A stretch of DNA of 64,000 nucleotides, from NCBI GenBank assembly GCA_021927905.1, contig BLLK01000057.1, positions 558,001-622,000 on the forward strand, given 5' to 3'. This DNA comes from Chaetoceros tenuissimus (Eukaryota; Bacillariophyta; Thalassiosirophyceae; Chaetocerotales; Chaetocerotaceae). Shown here in pieces: positions 42,970-53,433 of the stretch. Position numbers and translations under genes: made by a program. The first letter of the stretch is position 1. Each line of letters opens with the position of its first letter. Under the pieces are notes generated by a model. It ran no database searches, was not told where the DNA came from, and worked only from the letters and a program-made list of their open reading frames with translations.

Positions 42970-43770
42970 ATGAGGGTTCAGACAGAGGAGTGGCGGAGAT
43001 TCATTCCTGGTGTACGAATGTACAAAGGAAAGAAAACTCTCTTCTACAACGGAGAGATACTATTTGATGATGAGACTGGAGAGTGGCTTATCTACGATAA
43101 AGAGGAGAGAAAAAGTTGGAAAGTAATCTTTGTACTTCCAGGAGTTGAAATCATTGGTGAACTTACTTTTGCTGAGTGTTGTAATGTCGAGACAGTCATC
43201 ATGGCAGATTCTGTGAAAAGAATTAAAGATGATGCTTTTGCTAATTGTAGGAAACTCGCATATGTCAAGCTATCAACAATTCTCGAGTATATTGGAAAAG
43301 TGGCATTCTATCGCTGTTCATTGACATCAGTTTTCATTCCACAATCCTGTAGAGAGATTGAAAGTCAGGCATTTTATGGTTGTAGAAAGTTGGTCATCTT
43401 TCATGTTCCTCAAGAAACTCAACTTTATGGTTGGGATGTGATCAGTGGTACTGCATTGATTGCAGCAGCACCATTTGAAATGAATGAAGAAAGAGAGGAT
43501 GAAAAGGATATGGATAATGAAATGAATGACTGGATCAAGAACATCAACAATGAAGAAAAGTATACCCTTCATCGTCTTTGCTGCTCTCATATTATTGAAA
43601 TGAATGACATTCAAACCTTTGTAGAAAGAGAAGGTCTGCGGGCTATGACGGTTAAGAATACTATTGGTGTTACACCTTCAGAATACCTCGAAGCAAATCC
43701 TTTTTTGAAAGTTGAAGAGAAACAGATCATCAAAGACTTTATTTTGCGCAAGATGGGTGAGATGGTGTAA
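42970..43770 (+). CDS. BspA-type leucine-rich repeat protein, type I
   Basis: This 266-residue protein has the type I start (MRVQTEEWRRFIPGVRMYKG, KKTLFYNGEIL). LRR_5 units follow at about 60-155 (VKRIKDDAFANCRKLAYVKL, LEYIGKVAFYRC, CREIESQAFYGCRKLVIF). The C-terminal family domain has DWIKNINNEEKYTLHRLCCS and GVTPSEYLEANPFLKV and ends MGEMV. It looks intact and is closest to 36376-37197. In the C-terminal domain HRLCCS replaces the usual HRACSS. Soluble; partner unknown. Confidence 0.85.
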   Translation: MRVQTEEWRRFIPGVRMYKGKKTLFYNGEILFDDETGEWLIYDKEERKSWKVIFVLPGVEIIGELTFAECCNVETVIMADSVKRIKDDAFANCRKLAYVKLSTILEYIGKVAFYRCSLTSVFIPQSCREIESQAFYGCRKLVIFHVPQETQLYGWDVISGTALIAAAPFEMNEEREDEKDMDNEMNDWIKNINNEEKYTLHRLCCSHIIEMNDIQTFVEREGLRAMTVKNTIGVTPSEYLEANPFLKVEEKQIIKDFILRKMGEMV

Positions 43771-45255
43771 TGATAAAAAGTTCTTCAATAATCACTATTA
43801 CATAGAATAAAAATAAAAGTTCCCGTCTATTTTTTATAACAATGATTGCATGAAAATTTTCGAAAAACTTTGTCGGTGCTATCAATGCAACCAATCCCAG
43901 AGGGGCTCTTCCCGACATCAAGCCTCAAGCATTGGTATGAAATGAAGCTAGCGTCGAGCATCGCTATAATCTATCATGAAATTCAATAAAATATAGTCAT
44001 CTTGGTCCTAGCTACAATATGCTTTATTTTGCTCGCCAAGGCCACATACTTCGTTTCCAAGTTTTGATTCATGCTGCATGGTAATTACTTGATACACATT
44101 CCCAAAGGTGTTGTAGACTGCAGATAACGGGAAGTGTATTTTCCATCTACCAATGTACTATAGCACTAATAATTTGCAAAATCCTAGTTTTCCTTTGTTT
44201 CATTTCTTCTTTTCTTCTTTATTCAATGCCGTGTCTCATATTATGCAACACTTATATATCACTATCTGCAATCAATACCTGTCTCACTTATAAATGGTAA
44301 GTAGCGATTTCACGTAAACCTAACCAGCCAATAGGTTCAAGTACAGTTACATGATCAAGAAATCCTTTGGAAAGACGAGTCTCAACAAAACTTATTTTGT
44401 TTCCGCACTAGTCTAGCACCCGCATAGCCAATGAAAGATGGAATGAGTGCATGCTGACCTTCAATAGTTCAATCTATGAGGCAAGTTTCATACAAACACG
44501 CATTTACTAAGCAAATTCACGACACATTCAGCAATATCAAGACGACCGCAGAAGCACTACTACCATTATTTGTTTCCACTTTTCTTGGGCAAACTTCATT
44601 CGAGGCCTCTCGTTTTTTTCCCCTTTTAGACTACATCCTCGTCCAAGACAGAAAGAATGGGGTTTTGTAGATGACACAAAAGTTACTGCTGATACGGATG
44701 AGAGTATCTATCTCAACACAATTATGAGGGTGGAAAAGTGGAGTGTAAAGGCTGAGACCACGGCGGCCGACAGGATGGAGGATGGAGAAGGACGGACAAA
44801 AAAGAAGGACCAAAATTAAAAAATAGCCAAATATTCAATCAACTAGCTACATACACAGATTAAGATGGGACTTAAAGATTCTGAAAACGGTAGGTTCATT
44901 CCCTCATAAGGTCAAGAAACTTTCCGCATTGGCAATTTATATAGCAATCATTGAGTTGTTGTTGTCGTTGTTGTTATCACTACATGAAAATCAAGGAAAT
45001 TGTGTCAAATATAGTCGCCTCGGTCTCAGATACAGTTAGCTGTATTGCACTCGCCAAGGTCACATACTTCGTTTCCCAGTTTTGATTCATGCTGCATGGT
45101 AATTACTTGATACACATTCCCAAAAGTGCTGTAGCAGCATTGATAAGATAGCCTAAAAGTATATTTTCCATCTACCTATTTAGTACTAGTACAGATTTTT
45201 CCTTCACTATTCCATACGCTTTAACATAGTGAAATCGAATCGAATCGAATCACCT
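43771..45255 (+). repeat. Intergenic stretch with two direct copies of a ~180-bp sequence (43990-44160, 45000-45185)
   Basis: Both copies contain CACATACTTCGTTTCC and TTTTGATTCATGCTGCATGG followed by TAATTACTTGATACACATTC. They diverge at the edges and lie about 1 kb apart. The rest of the stretch has only short frames. Near 45230 a GAATC pentanucleotide is repeated four times. Confidence 0.7.
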
Positions 45256-45282
45256 CGCGCAGGCATTCTATATGCCTGCGCG
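45256..45282 (+). other. Perfect 11-bp hairpin just upstream of the 45298 gene
   Basis: CGCGCAGGCAT (45256-45266) pairs without mismatch with ATGCCTGCGCG (45272-45282) across a 5-nt loop TCTAT. It ends 15 bases before the ATG at 45298. The GC content is far above the surroundings. In RNA this stem would sit in the 5' leader, where it could hinder initiation or bind a protein. Confidence 0.85.
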
Positions 45283-45297
45283 TAAATACTTAAATGA

Positions 45298-45882
45298 ATG
45301 TCGACTATACACGGTTCTCAATTTATGTGTACTCATCTAAACATCTCCATATACCTCGATGACAACAGAAAAATCATTTCATTATGTACATTGCCTCTTG
45401 TTATCAAAAATACCACTACTGCTTCTACTGCTACTGAGCCACATCTCGTCAAAAGTCTCCATGATGTGAATTATGGTGAAGTGATTCCAAACGACCATAA
45501 GCATCTTCCTTTCAATTGTCAATGGGATCACGTCAATCCTATCTATACGAAGACATTGAACGTTGATGTCAAATGGGTTTGTTACAAGTACGAGGTGAAA
45601 CAGAACAAGAATTGGAGGGACACTCTTGTGATCCGTACACAGTGCTTTGGTTGTACCGGATCCAATTGTCCAAGCTATCGTGCAAAGGCGATTGCTTCTA
45701 TTTTTGTGTATAAAGGGGCAGTCAGAGAGATGTCCAAAAGCAATTTGGACAAAGCCTTGAAGGATGAAACTAAACAGGTGCCTCCATTTCCAAGTCAAAT
45801 TGTTACATTCTTTTGCAAGATGCGACCTACAACAAGTTATTCTGGGATGTATTTTCACCAATGCATTCCTATCCAAATCTGA
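45298..45882 (+). CDS. Unknown protein with a Cys-rich stretch
   Basis: A 194-residue frame starts at the ATG at 45298. The middle has FNCQWDHVNPIYTKTL, VKWVCYKYEVKQ and TQCFGCTGSNCPSYRAK, the last with three Cys in CxxCxxxxC-like spacing. No family is recognised. GTGCCT after CKQ-like text near 45778 could be a splice donor, so the last 35 residues may be intronic. The absence of a paralogue lowers certainty. The hairpin at 45256-45282 lies immediately upstream. Confidence 0.45.
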   Translation: MSTIHGSQFMCTHLNISIYLDDNRKIISLCTLPLVIKNTTTASTATEPHLVKSLHDVNYGEVIPNDHKHLPFNCQWDHVNPIYTKTLNVDVKWVCYKYEVKQNKNWRDTLVIRTQCFGCTGSNCPSYRAKAIASIFVYKGAVREMSKSNLDKALKDETKQVPPFPSQIVTFFCKMRPTTSYSGMYFHQCIPIQI

Positions 45883-46051
45883 TGCTTGGTTTCATCTCAG
45901 CACCGCGATGAAGAACAGACAATATCTGTTTATCTTTGAATCTCTGTGAAGGATCCCCATGAGATTCTAAACTTACGCCATCCTATACTAATGTGAAGTT
46001 TCTTGGTTGCTGTAGAAATCCGAGCACAGAGGATTGAAGTGTCACCTTCGA

Positions 46052-46243
46052 TCAGATATGTCTCAATATCGCATCAGGTAAATCATTTATAGTAGGTAGT
46101 TTTTGTGCTGTATGCGACTCAGTCATTGCAACATTAGTAGTGATAGTTTCTTGCAGTTCATGATAGTCGTCAGTCCTTCTCTTTTTAGGTGGGAGTATGA
46201 TATCCTTCACGTATTCGATAAGATCTCCTATCACCCTTTTCAT
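46052..46243 (-). pseudogene. Truncated F-box gene, N-terminal part only
   Basis: From the ATG at 46243 a frame of 63 codons has a basic segment PPKKRRTDD and ends with TINDLPDAILRHI, the first half of an F-box. A stop follows at once and no repeat region lies downstream. The layout (basic N terminus, then F-box) matches 13721-14785 and 28529-30028. A splice within the F-box is possible but none is obvious. Confidence 0.5.
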
Positions 46244-46419
46244 TTTTCTTGAGTCAGTTCTCTTTCGATACGATGATGATGTGATGATTGCAATTGTTAT
46301 AAGCACTGAAGGAGTTGCTTGGAAGAAGGGAATAAATATTATATATTATAGTATTGGCTTGTGCTTCACAGTACACTCCTATCCGTCATCGTGATGCTCG
46401 TTGATTTTTCTTCCTTCAT

Positions 46420-47130
46420 TGAAATGGCTTCAAACAAAGGGCGGGAAAAGAGCCTTTTGAAAAGAGTCGTGTTGAATCGTAGATGAAGAGAGTGGAATGC
46501 ATAGGTAAACTTCCCTGTGGTTGCCTGTGAAAATATATGTAGTACATAGAGAGAATCATTCGAAAAAGTGGGAAGAAAAGTACGGCCTTTGCTTCTCAAA
46601 GAGACAGTATGACTTCTGTCTGAAGGACCAATTTAGCTCCATTGTGCATCTGATAATAAAGATTTCCACTTGGAAAATGACGAAGCATGGCCATGTAATC
46701 ATGTATCTATGTAAAAATATGCATCTCACAACAACTTACTAGTAATTCGAACGACAACAGATCAAAAAGCATCAAGAATGCTAGTACACATACAAGACTT
46801 TCAAATCAAAATCAAGAGCGAAACACTTTATTCCTACGTAGCTTAGATGAAAGTTATCTAATAGGATATTGCGATGTTGATTATACAAACTATTTCCTTT
46901 CCTTCAGCATCCAGCCTGGCTTCACACAATACACTTAGAACTGTGAAAATTTGTTAGGCAAAATGATAGTTATGCTCGGTTCTATGTCAAGGTAATCGAA
47001 TTAATCGAAGTCATTTCTGCAAAACGTCGAGCCATTCAAGCACACAATACTCTATTTATCATTCTAGAGCAAGTCTTCCGAACTAGGGAATGGGTCCATC
47101 ACTTCATTACAACTCATTTTCTCAAGTACC
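46420..47130 (+). repeat. Two adjoining dispersed repeats (partners 15800-16040 and 340-790)
   Basis: About 46420-46685 repeats 15800-16040 in the same orientation. About 46690-47130 is the reverse complement of 340-790. The two join without a gap here, so this locus is a mosaic of sequences found separately elsewhere in the window. Confidence 0.7.
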
Positions 47131-47379
47131 CCGTCGTGTCAGTTTGATGATAGTTCAAGACCAATCGAGCCATTTATATTTCTTCGTGCCAAATAAATAA
47201 TTGAACAATGACGATGAGAAACGAAATGGACTAACAAAAGAACTACATTGTAATTCAATCTATTAACATTATTAACTCTTCAAAAAGATGAAAGCAATAA
47301 TGGTTGATAGTAGATCATCGTCAATTTCAAGTGCATCACAAATGATACGCTTCTGAAAAGAAATGAATACCCTTCAATG

Positions 47380-47780
47380 AATATGTCTACATGATGGTGG
47401 AACAAATACCTAAATTAAAGATATACAGACAGAGAATGCATATTCTCCAATGAATTCAAGATTTCCAGAAAGCTTGACAAACTTACGATTAAGGCAACTA
47501 TCGAAAGCGTTCTTTTCAATTCTCTGTACAAAATTTGGCTTGGGTTAGGGATAGGGCTCTGCAGCACTTTCTGAAAGTATGCTCAGGAATTGCTTCCACT
47601 CCAGGAAGAACTATGTTTGACTTCCGCATAATAGTCTCCCTTCTCGATCAAAGATAAAATCATCGAAAGTACTCGCACCCCTCTTAGAAAGAGAGTTTTC
47701 ATTCCTTTGAAATTATAGATGAATTGCGAATGAGCCTTGTATGTGCCGTAGCTGTATGGGATTTCATGGCTACTCATTGA
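47380..47780 (-). pseudogene. Decayed type I LRR gene copy
   Basis: In reverse, pieces such as IVLPGVEAIPEHTFRKC, an IEKNAFDSCL piece and FVKLSGNLEFIGEYAF appear in the correct order but in different frames. They are closest to 53434-54258 (KLSGILEFIGEAVF). The start and C-terminal domain are not recognisable. Several frame changes are present. Confidence 0.65.
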
Positions 47781-48095
47781 ACCAATAGCGAGTCAAAATC
47801 ATAGATGAATTGCCATTTGATAAGAGAGCGAACTTTGCGAGAACCTATACGGGATTTGCTACTATCGAGCCACTTTATCATATATTTGGTGGTTAGATGT
47901 CTCTGTTGTGCTTGGGGCTGTTTCGAGAGTAGCACATCTTTTTACTTTTCGAATTTGTAGTTGTTTGTGGAAGTAAGAGGAAGTCATCTTTTTCTCAGAC
48001 GTATGTTTTTATTAAGTAACACTGTATTTAGATAAGTTATTATATGCTACTTTAGTTTTCGACAAAACTTTGGATACATGTAATTGAAAATTAGA

Positions 48096-48899
48096 CTACA
48101 TTTCCACCGTCATCTCGAGTATAAAACGATTGATGACCTTTTGCTCCTTCACCTCAGCGTATGGATTCGCTGCGAGGTATTGCAATTGTGTGATTCCAAT
48201 GCTATTTTTCCGTTTGAAAATCGCAAGACTTCTTTCTCTTTGCACAATTCCATAGATATAATCTTCTGACGGATCGAAAGATGAGCAAGCACGATGAAGT
48301 GCATATTGGTCGTCATTGTTAATGTTCTTGATCCAGTCATTCATTTCATTATCCATATCCTCTTCATCCCTTGCAAAATTATGCTCAAATGGAGATACTT
48401 TCATCAATGTCGTGCCCACAATCACTCCTTTTTCAAGTTGAGTATGTTGAGGAACATGAAAGATTAGCAACTTATAACATCTCCAAAATGCATACCTAAC
48501 AATTTTTTGACAGGATGGCGGAATAAAGATTGAAGTCAGTGATCCACAATCATTGAATGCCACTCTTCCGATATACTCCAAAGTTTGTGAAAGTTTGATG
48601 AATACAAGACTCATGCAGCCATAAAAAGCTCGCTCTTCAAGTCTCTTGACAGAAACACTCATGATTACTTTCTCGAGATCCCAACAGCCAGCGAAGGTCC
48701 ACTCAAGAATCACTTCGACTCCTGGAAGTACAATGATTACTTTCCAAGACTGTCATTCATCTTGTCCACAGATAAGATACACATCATTATCTGAATCTAC
48801 ATCCCTCAGTGTCTCTCCATTATAGAAGAAAGTTTTCTTTCCTTTGTACATTCTCACACCTGGAATGAAACGCCGCCACTCCTCCGTCTGAACCCAAGG
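48096..48899 (-). pseudogene. Type I LRR gene with lost start codon and one stop
   Basis: Reverse translation from 48899 gives VQTEEWRRFIPGVRMYKG at the expected place, but the initiating ATG is changed to CCT. One TGA lies near 48754, where the paralogues have Arg (in ERQSW). The remaining 205 codons (48713-48096) are open and well conserved: VKRLEERAFYGCMSL, LEYIGRVAFNDC, DWIKNINNDDQYALHRACSS and YIYGIVQRERSLAIF. It is closest to 36376-37197. It is a recent casualty unless another start is used. Confidence 0.78.
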
Positions 48900-48969
48900 G
48901 TGAGAGAAAGCTGAAATCAATAATTACAAATGAGGAAGGAGTGCACAAGACAGATGTCATTTGTCTTTG

Positions 48970-49157
48970 CAAATGTACGTTTCTTTCTAATACTATCTCT
49001 TACATTCATTTGAAAGGTCCCAATCTTCCCAGCCCTCATGATTTCTTTCATTTTCCTTCCATTTTACAAAACACTCATCATGTAGATCTGAATTGTAGAG
49101 TTCCTTCGATCCATCGTAGAAAAGAGTCACGAGACCGTCAACAATAGCGACCCTCAT
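48970..49157 (-). pseudogene. N-terminal fragment of a type II LRR gene
   Basis: From the ATG at 49157 the frame reads MRVAIVDGLVTLFYDGSKEL, then an ECFVKWKENERNHEGWED block, and stops at TAG where Tyr is expected after ECKR. No LRR units follow. The fragment and about 80 bp of its upstream flank repeat 52800-53015 in direct orientation. Confidence 0.75.
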
Positions 49158-49364
49158 TGGCAGCTAGCTTCAATTGTTTCCTCTCTAGAATGAATAGTTC
49201 TTTTGATGATAACAAAGAACTACAGATTTCTACTTGTAACATATGCAACGCAAATAATATATTAGAACCAACTTATATTAAACTATTTCACCCATCATAC
49301 GTAGAATAGTGTTTCATAATTGTTACTTCCTTGATGTCAATAGTTTAGTAAGATTTCGGAAAAG

Positions 49365-51240
49365 AATGAGAAAGGGAAAGGGAAAGGGAAAGAATATGAT
49401 CCAATGACGAGGAGCTGTCACTCCAGTCCCAACTTTCCTTCTCGTTTTTGACCCCGCGCCAAAATTTATTCTTGGCTGTTATTCTTGTCAACAGCCCGCC
49501 AAGTTGGCCCTCTCAACAATTGTTCGAAAGAAACCACTGAAATTCAATCTTCTTGACATGACATAAACTCAATATTATAATCTAAGTGATATATCTATAA
49601 TGAACATTTCAACCTTACAAAGTAAGCTCGACTTCATCAAGAGTATTTATTTCTTCGAAGAATGGAAAGATGAGGAGTGTCGTAAGGATATCCTAAAAGC
49701 CATTGAAGAATGCAACGACAAGATTGAAGAGGCTTTCGGGAAATCCATGCATAGACTATGTAAGCATAGACCGTCTGTTGAAGCAGTTGAAAAAGTAGTC
49801 AAGAAGTTCCCATCGACACTTTCATATGAAGATGATGGTGAGGGACGGATCCCAATCCAAAGTGCTGCAATTAGTCCCTGTATTGGATATGTACCCGTCT
49901 TGGCAAAAGAAGGAATGAAACACAAAGTAGGAGGTGAAGATGCTAGAGGAGGATTGTTTATTGAAGATCCAAGTGATTTTTATCATAGGAACACTTTGCA
50001 ATGCTTGATTGAAAATAGCGATATTGATGATGAAAGTGCAATTAGTCTGTTAAAGGAACTCCAAAAATCAGGACTCTTGGTTAAAACAGATATAAGAGAG
50101 AAACATTTGCTGTGGTTTTCTTGTTATGAAGAAAATGAAATGAGGTTTGAATATCTGGTAAGCTGCGATCCAGAGGTATTGATCGAGACACCAACAACGT
50201 TGTATTTTTCTCCTTTGATTCATTTTGCAACGGAACTGAAGGATCAAGACATAACTGTGCTTTTAAAAGCTGGATTCAAACACCATCCTAATATTGGAGG
50301 ATTTCTTTTTATCAAAGATTACGAAGGAACTACAGGGTTTGATTGTTTGTGCATCGAAAAAGGAAAAGAAAAGGCTATGTCGTTTTTGCATGAAATTCTT
50401 ACTCCAGATTGCACGTACCCTATTCTGCACCATGTTTTCATCAATGCTCCGCAGCACAAAGATTTATTCATGCAGATATTCCCATGGGCTTACGGTTTAA
50501 AGGATCACAATGGTCGTACACTGCACCAAGCTGTACTAGCAGCAGGACCTGACATCATGAACAAGAATAATATGATACTTGCATCACTCTCAGACGACCA
50601 GATTCAATCAAAAGATCCAATCACTACATTGTTTCCATTCGCAGCGATGGCGGTAGGTGAGCATGCAGATTTAGAAAATACGTTTTATCTACTTCGTCGA
50701 CAGCCTTCAGTAATGGATCGACATTCGAGGTTCGATAATGGTAGTAGTAGTAATCTCCTCCGCAAGAGAAGAAGGGCCCAAAAGTAAAGTTAAATCAGGT
50801 GTACCATATACTAGTGGAAAATAAATTGTCAATCTCGAAGAAGCATTCAATATACAACAAATATAAAACCTCAAATCTAATTTATCCAAAAGAAAGAGGA
50901 GAAGAGTTAAGCTGGGCTACTGAAACTAGTGTGAACAATTGACTCGATCACTCAAAGCTTATATCTATTCAAGAACTTAATGATATAAATTTCTTTATAA
51001 CAATCCTGTTTAGTCCAAAAGTCGGCATTGGTATTCAAAGTGAAAGAGCGATGTAGTTCATCCGCGTGACCTTTGACTCTTATCAGTGTGGGTTCTACTT
51101 TACTTGTTTCCCATATATTAATGTTGAACATGGTCATGTCATTGAAGCTTTCATGTCATCCCTTTTCCACTAAAGCGAGTCCGCTGTAGCTATTAACAAC
51201 AATAGAAGAAGTTTTCTCCCCTAAGCTTGGACTCAATGAA
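49365..51240 (+). repeat. Inverted segmental duplication, copy 2 (partner 21410-23300)
   Basis: This is the counterpart of 21410-23300 in opposite orientation, including the upstream GGGAAA tract (49375-49400) and the downstream flank with GTAGCTATTAACAACAATAG. Between the copies lie 26 kb of unrelated sequence. Confidence 0.85.
49600..50787 (+). CDS. Ankyrin-like diatom family protein (MNIST family)
   Basis: This 395-residue protein is almost the same as that at 21891-23063, starting MNISTLQSKLDFIKSIYFFE. It differs by a stretch of about 10 residues after position 200 (ETPTTLYFSPLIHFATEL in place of a shorter form) and by scattered substitutions. It has ankyrin-like units DGEGRIPIQSAAISPC, FKHHPNIGGFLFIKDYEG and DHNGRTLHQAVLAAGPDI, then DDQIQSKDPITT and the basic tail LRKRRRAQK. 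Many differences keep chemical character, suggesting that both copies have been under selection, though this was not calculated. Probable protein-binding role; partner unknown. Confidence 0.82.
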   Translation: MNISTLQSKLDFIKSIYFFEEWKDEECRKDILKAIEECNDKIEEAFGKSMHRLCKHRPSVEAVEKVVKKFPSTLSYEDDGEGRIPIQSAAISPCIGYVPVLAKEGMKHKVGGEDARGGLFIEDPSDFYHRNTLQCLIENSDIDDESAISLLKELQKSGLLVKTDIREKHLLWFSCYEENEMRFEYLVSCDPEVLIETPTTLYFSPLIHFATELKDQDITVLLKAGFKHHPNIGGFLFIKDYEGTTGFDCLCIEKGKEKAMSFLHEILTPDCTYPILHHVFINAPQHKDLFMQIFPWAYGLKDHNGRTLHQAVLAAGPDIMNKNNMILASLSDDQIQSKDPITTLFPFAAMAVGEHADLENTFYLLRRQPSVMDRHSRFDNGSSSNLLRKRRRAQK

Positions 51241-51371
51241 TGACACGAAAATTTTAATGTTCGACCGCAGATGTTGCATGTGGTACTGCACTACATGTCA
51301 AAGCACAACTTACATGTTCCACATCTCCAGAGTATTATTATTTACAGACAGTATCTGATCCTAATTCAACA

Positions 51372-51669
51372 ATGAAACTAATTAGCTTCCTCCTCTTTAC
51401 ATGCTCCATTGACAAATCTGTTGTCGACGCTCGTAGACTACAGAGCAACGGCAACAACAATGAAAATGGATGAAAACACCTATGAAATGGGATTTTTTGC
51501 ACCGATAGCAGTCTCTGCCTCTGATGTCAAGATTTATCTCAACAATCATTCCACTGAACAGTCAGCAAGTCATGCTTTGATGCAACGATTTTTTGAAATT
51601 ATCGAGTTGGCGAATTCACCGTTTCTGCCAGCTCAATTTGTAGGAGAAGGTGGTGGTTTGTCTACGTAG
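51372..51669 (+). pseudogene. Possible secreted-protein gene, interrupted by one frame change
   Basis: From the ATG at 51372 the frame begins MKLISFLLFTCSIDKSVVDA then RRLQSNGNNNENG. This looks like a signal peptide with a cleavage-type region and the RRLQ motif often seen after it in diatom secreted proteins (from memory). A stop follows. One base later the next frame continues ENTYEMGFFAPIAVSASDVK through LMQRFFEIIELANSPF to a stop at 51669. Together this is about 98 residues. It may be a decayed gene or contain a sequencing slip. Confidence 0.4.
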
Positions 51670-51774
51670 TCCATTTCTCTTTATCATGGAAACACCAGCC
51701 ACTTGTCGTCATCTGATCGAACCAATCCCAATTTTCCAACCTATTCTTGATCACTGCAAATCTCACATGTTCTC

Positions 51775-52215
51775 CATTCAAGCACTCAATACTCTATTAA
51801 TTATTCTTGAGCAAGCCTTTCGAAACTCGGAAATTGGTCCATCACTCCATTACAACTCACTTTCTCAGTACCATGATGTTTAACAGCAGGCTCACCAATC
51901 CACCTCACTTGCGGGCTGGGTGGCAGTCCTATCGAAAGTACCAAAACATTGCTACAAATATAACCAGTCAATGTAAAGCTAAAGGAATTGCTAGAATAGA
52001 ATGAGATTTATCATTATTGCTCTACTTTAGTATTTGCAGAGTAAAGACCTTGAACTATTCGAGCTCTCCCATCTTCTTCAAGATGTAGTCTCGGATAATA
52101 TCCTTTTCGGTAACATTTGCGAACGGGTTCTCCTTCAAGTATCTAGATGGTGTGATACCTATTTCATTCTTTATAGCAAAAGATTGTAGTCCTTGTTGTT
52201 GAATGATTGTATGTA
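51775..52215 (-). repeat. Inverted-duplicate segment, copy 2 (partner 1-446)
   Basis: This segment is the reverse complement of 1-446 and covers the 3' end of the LRR locus at 52055-52947 and its downstream flank. The part at 51775-51880 is also related to 47040-47130. Confidence 0.85.
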
Positions 52216-52947
52216 TAACCTCCTTGAGTGGCTGAAAAGAGCTACAGGCTCTGTGTAGGGAATACTTTTCGTTGTTGTTGATATTCTTGATCCAATCGTT
52301 CACTTCCTCACTATTTCTGTTGTCACCTCCAAAATGAGATTCTAAAATCAATTTTGTCCAAGAAAGAACAATTTCGCCAAGTTCTACATTTGAATGAACA
52401 TGAAAGATAGCCAAGTTCTGATTGTCTTTAAATGCTGCAAAGCCAATACTTCTGCATCGTGGAGGAATAAAGACGCTAGTGAGATCACAATTGAAGAATG
52501 CATTATCCTCAATGACTTCAATATTGATTGAGAACTTGATATATGTGAGACTTGAGCAGCAACTGAAAGCACAGGTCTTGATTCTAATAACGGTATCAGC
52601 AAAGATGACACATCTGATGTTGTAGCAAAACCAGAAAGTACATATTGGAATCTCAAGGACCCCTTCCATAACAATTATCTGCTGCCATGATTGCCTTTCT
52701 CCCCAGTATCGCTTGCATTCAAGTGAAAGATCTTCCCAGTTCTCATAATTCCGATCATGGTCGTTCCATTTTGCCAACCACTCAACATGTAAATCATGAT
52801 TGAAAGGTCCCAATCTTCCCAGCCCTCATGATTTCTTTCATTTTCCTTCCATTTTACAAAACACTCCATCTCTAGATCTGAATTGTAGAGTTCCTTCGAT
52901 CCATCGTAGAAAAGCGTCACGAGACCGTCAACAATAGCGACCCTCAT
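52055..52947 (-). pseudogene. Type II BspA-type LRR gene with internal duplication and frame change
   Basis: The start frame (52947) gives MRVAIVDGLVTLFYDGSKEL and an ECFVKWKENERNHEGWED block. A second, diverged copy of that block follows (VEWLAKWNDHDRNYENWEDL, then ECKRYWGERQSW), but one frame over. From there a 240-codon frame covers the LRR units (VIRIKTCAFSCCSSLTYI, LTSVFIPPRCRSIG) and the C-terminal domain (YSLHRACSS, GITPSRYLKENPF, MGELE). The block occurs once in the 42655 gene and in the 49157 fragment, so the duplication is local and seems to have caused the frame change. No fitting intron was found. The C terminus is duplicated at 1-169. Confidence 0.75.
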
Positions 52948-53433
52948 TGGCAGCTAGCTTCACTTGTTTCCTCTATAGAATGAATAGTTCTTTTGATGAT
53001 AACAAAGGACTACTGCTGTCTAGGAATAGACTATCAATGCATTAAGTATGATCAATGTTTTCATTCTTGTTCGTGCTCAATTCCTAACGTTCAAGACATT
53101 TCGAGCCAATTAGATTTCTTCGTGCCAAATAAATAATTGAACAATGACGACTGCGCCAAGCAAAGAGATAGAAGACGAAAGATTGCTCTGCTGGACCAAG
53201 CGGCTGGACAAACAAAAGAACTACATAGTTTTTCAATTTACTACCGTTAAGTGATCGGGTTTATGGACAATAGATATATAAAAGCATTCACGATTATCCC
53301 ATGAAATTGATTTGTGAAGTTTAATGAGAATAACTAAAGTCAGATGTCAACTTGGTAGACGAGTGCTTTAACTTTGGTCAAGATATCTAATTGTACATAT
53401 ACAACGTAAATAAATATTAGAACTAACTTTAGA

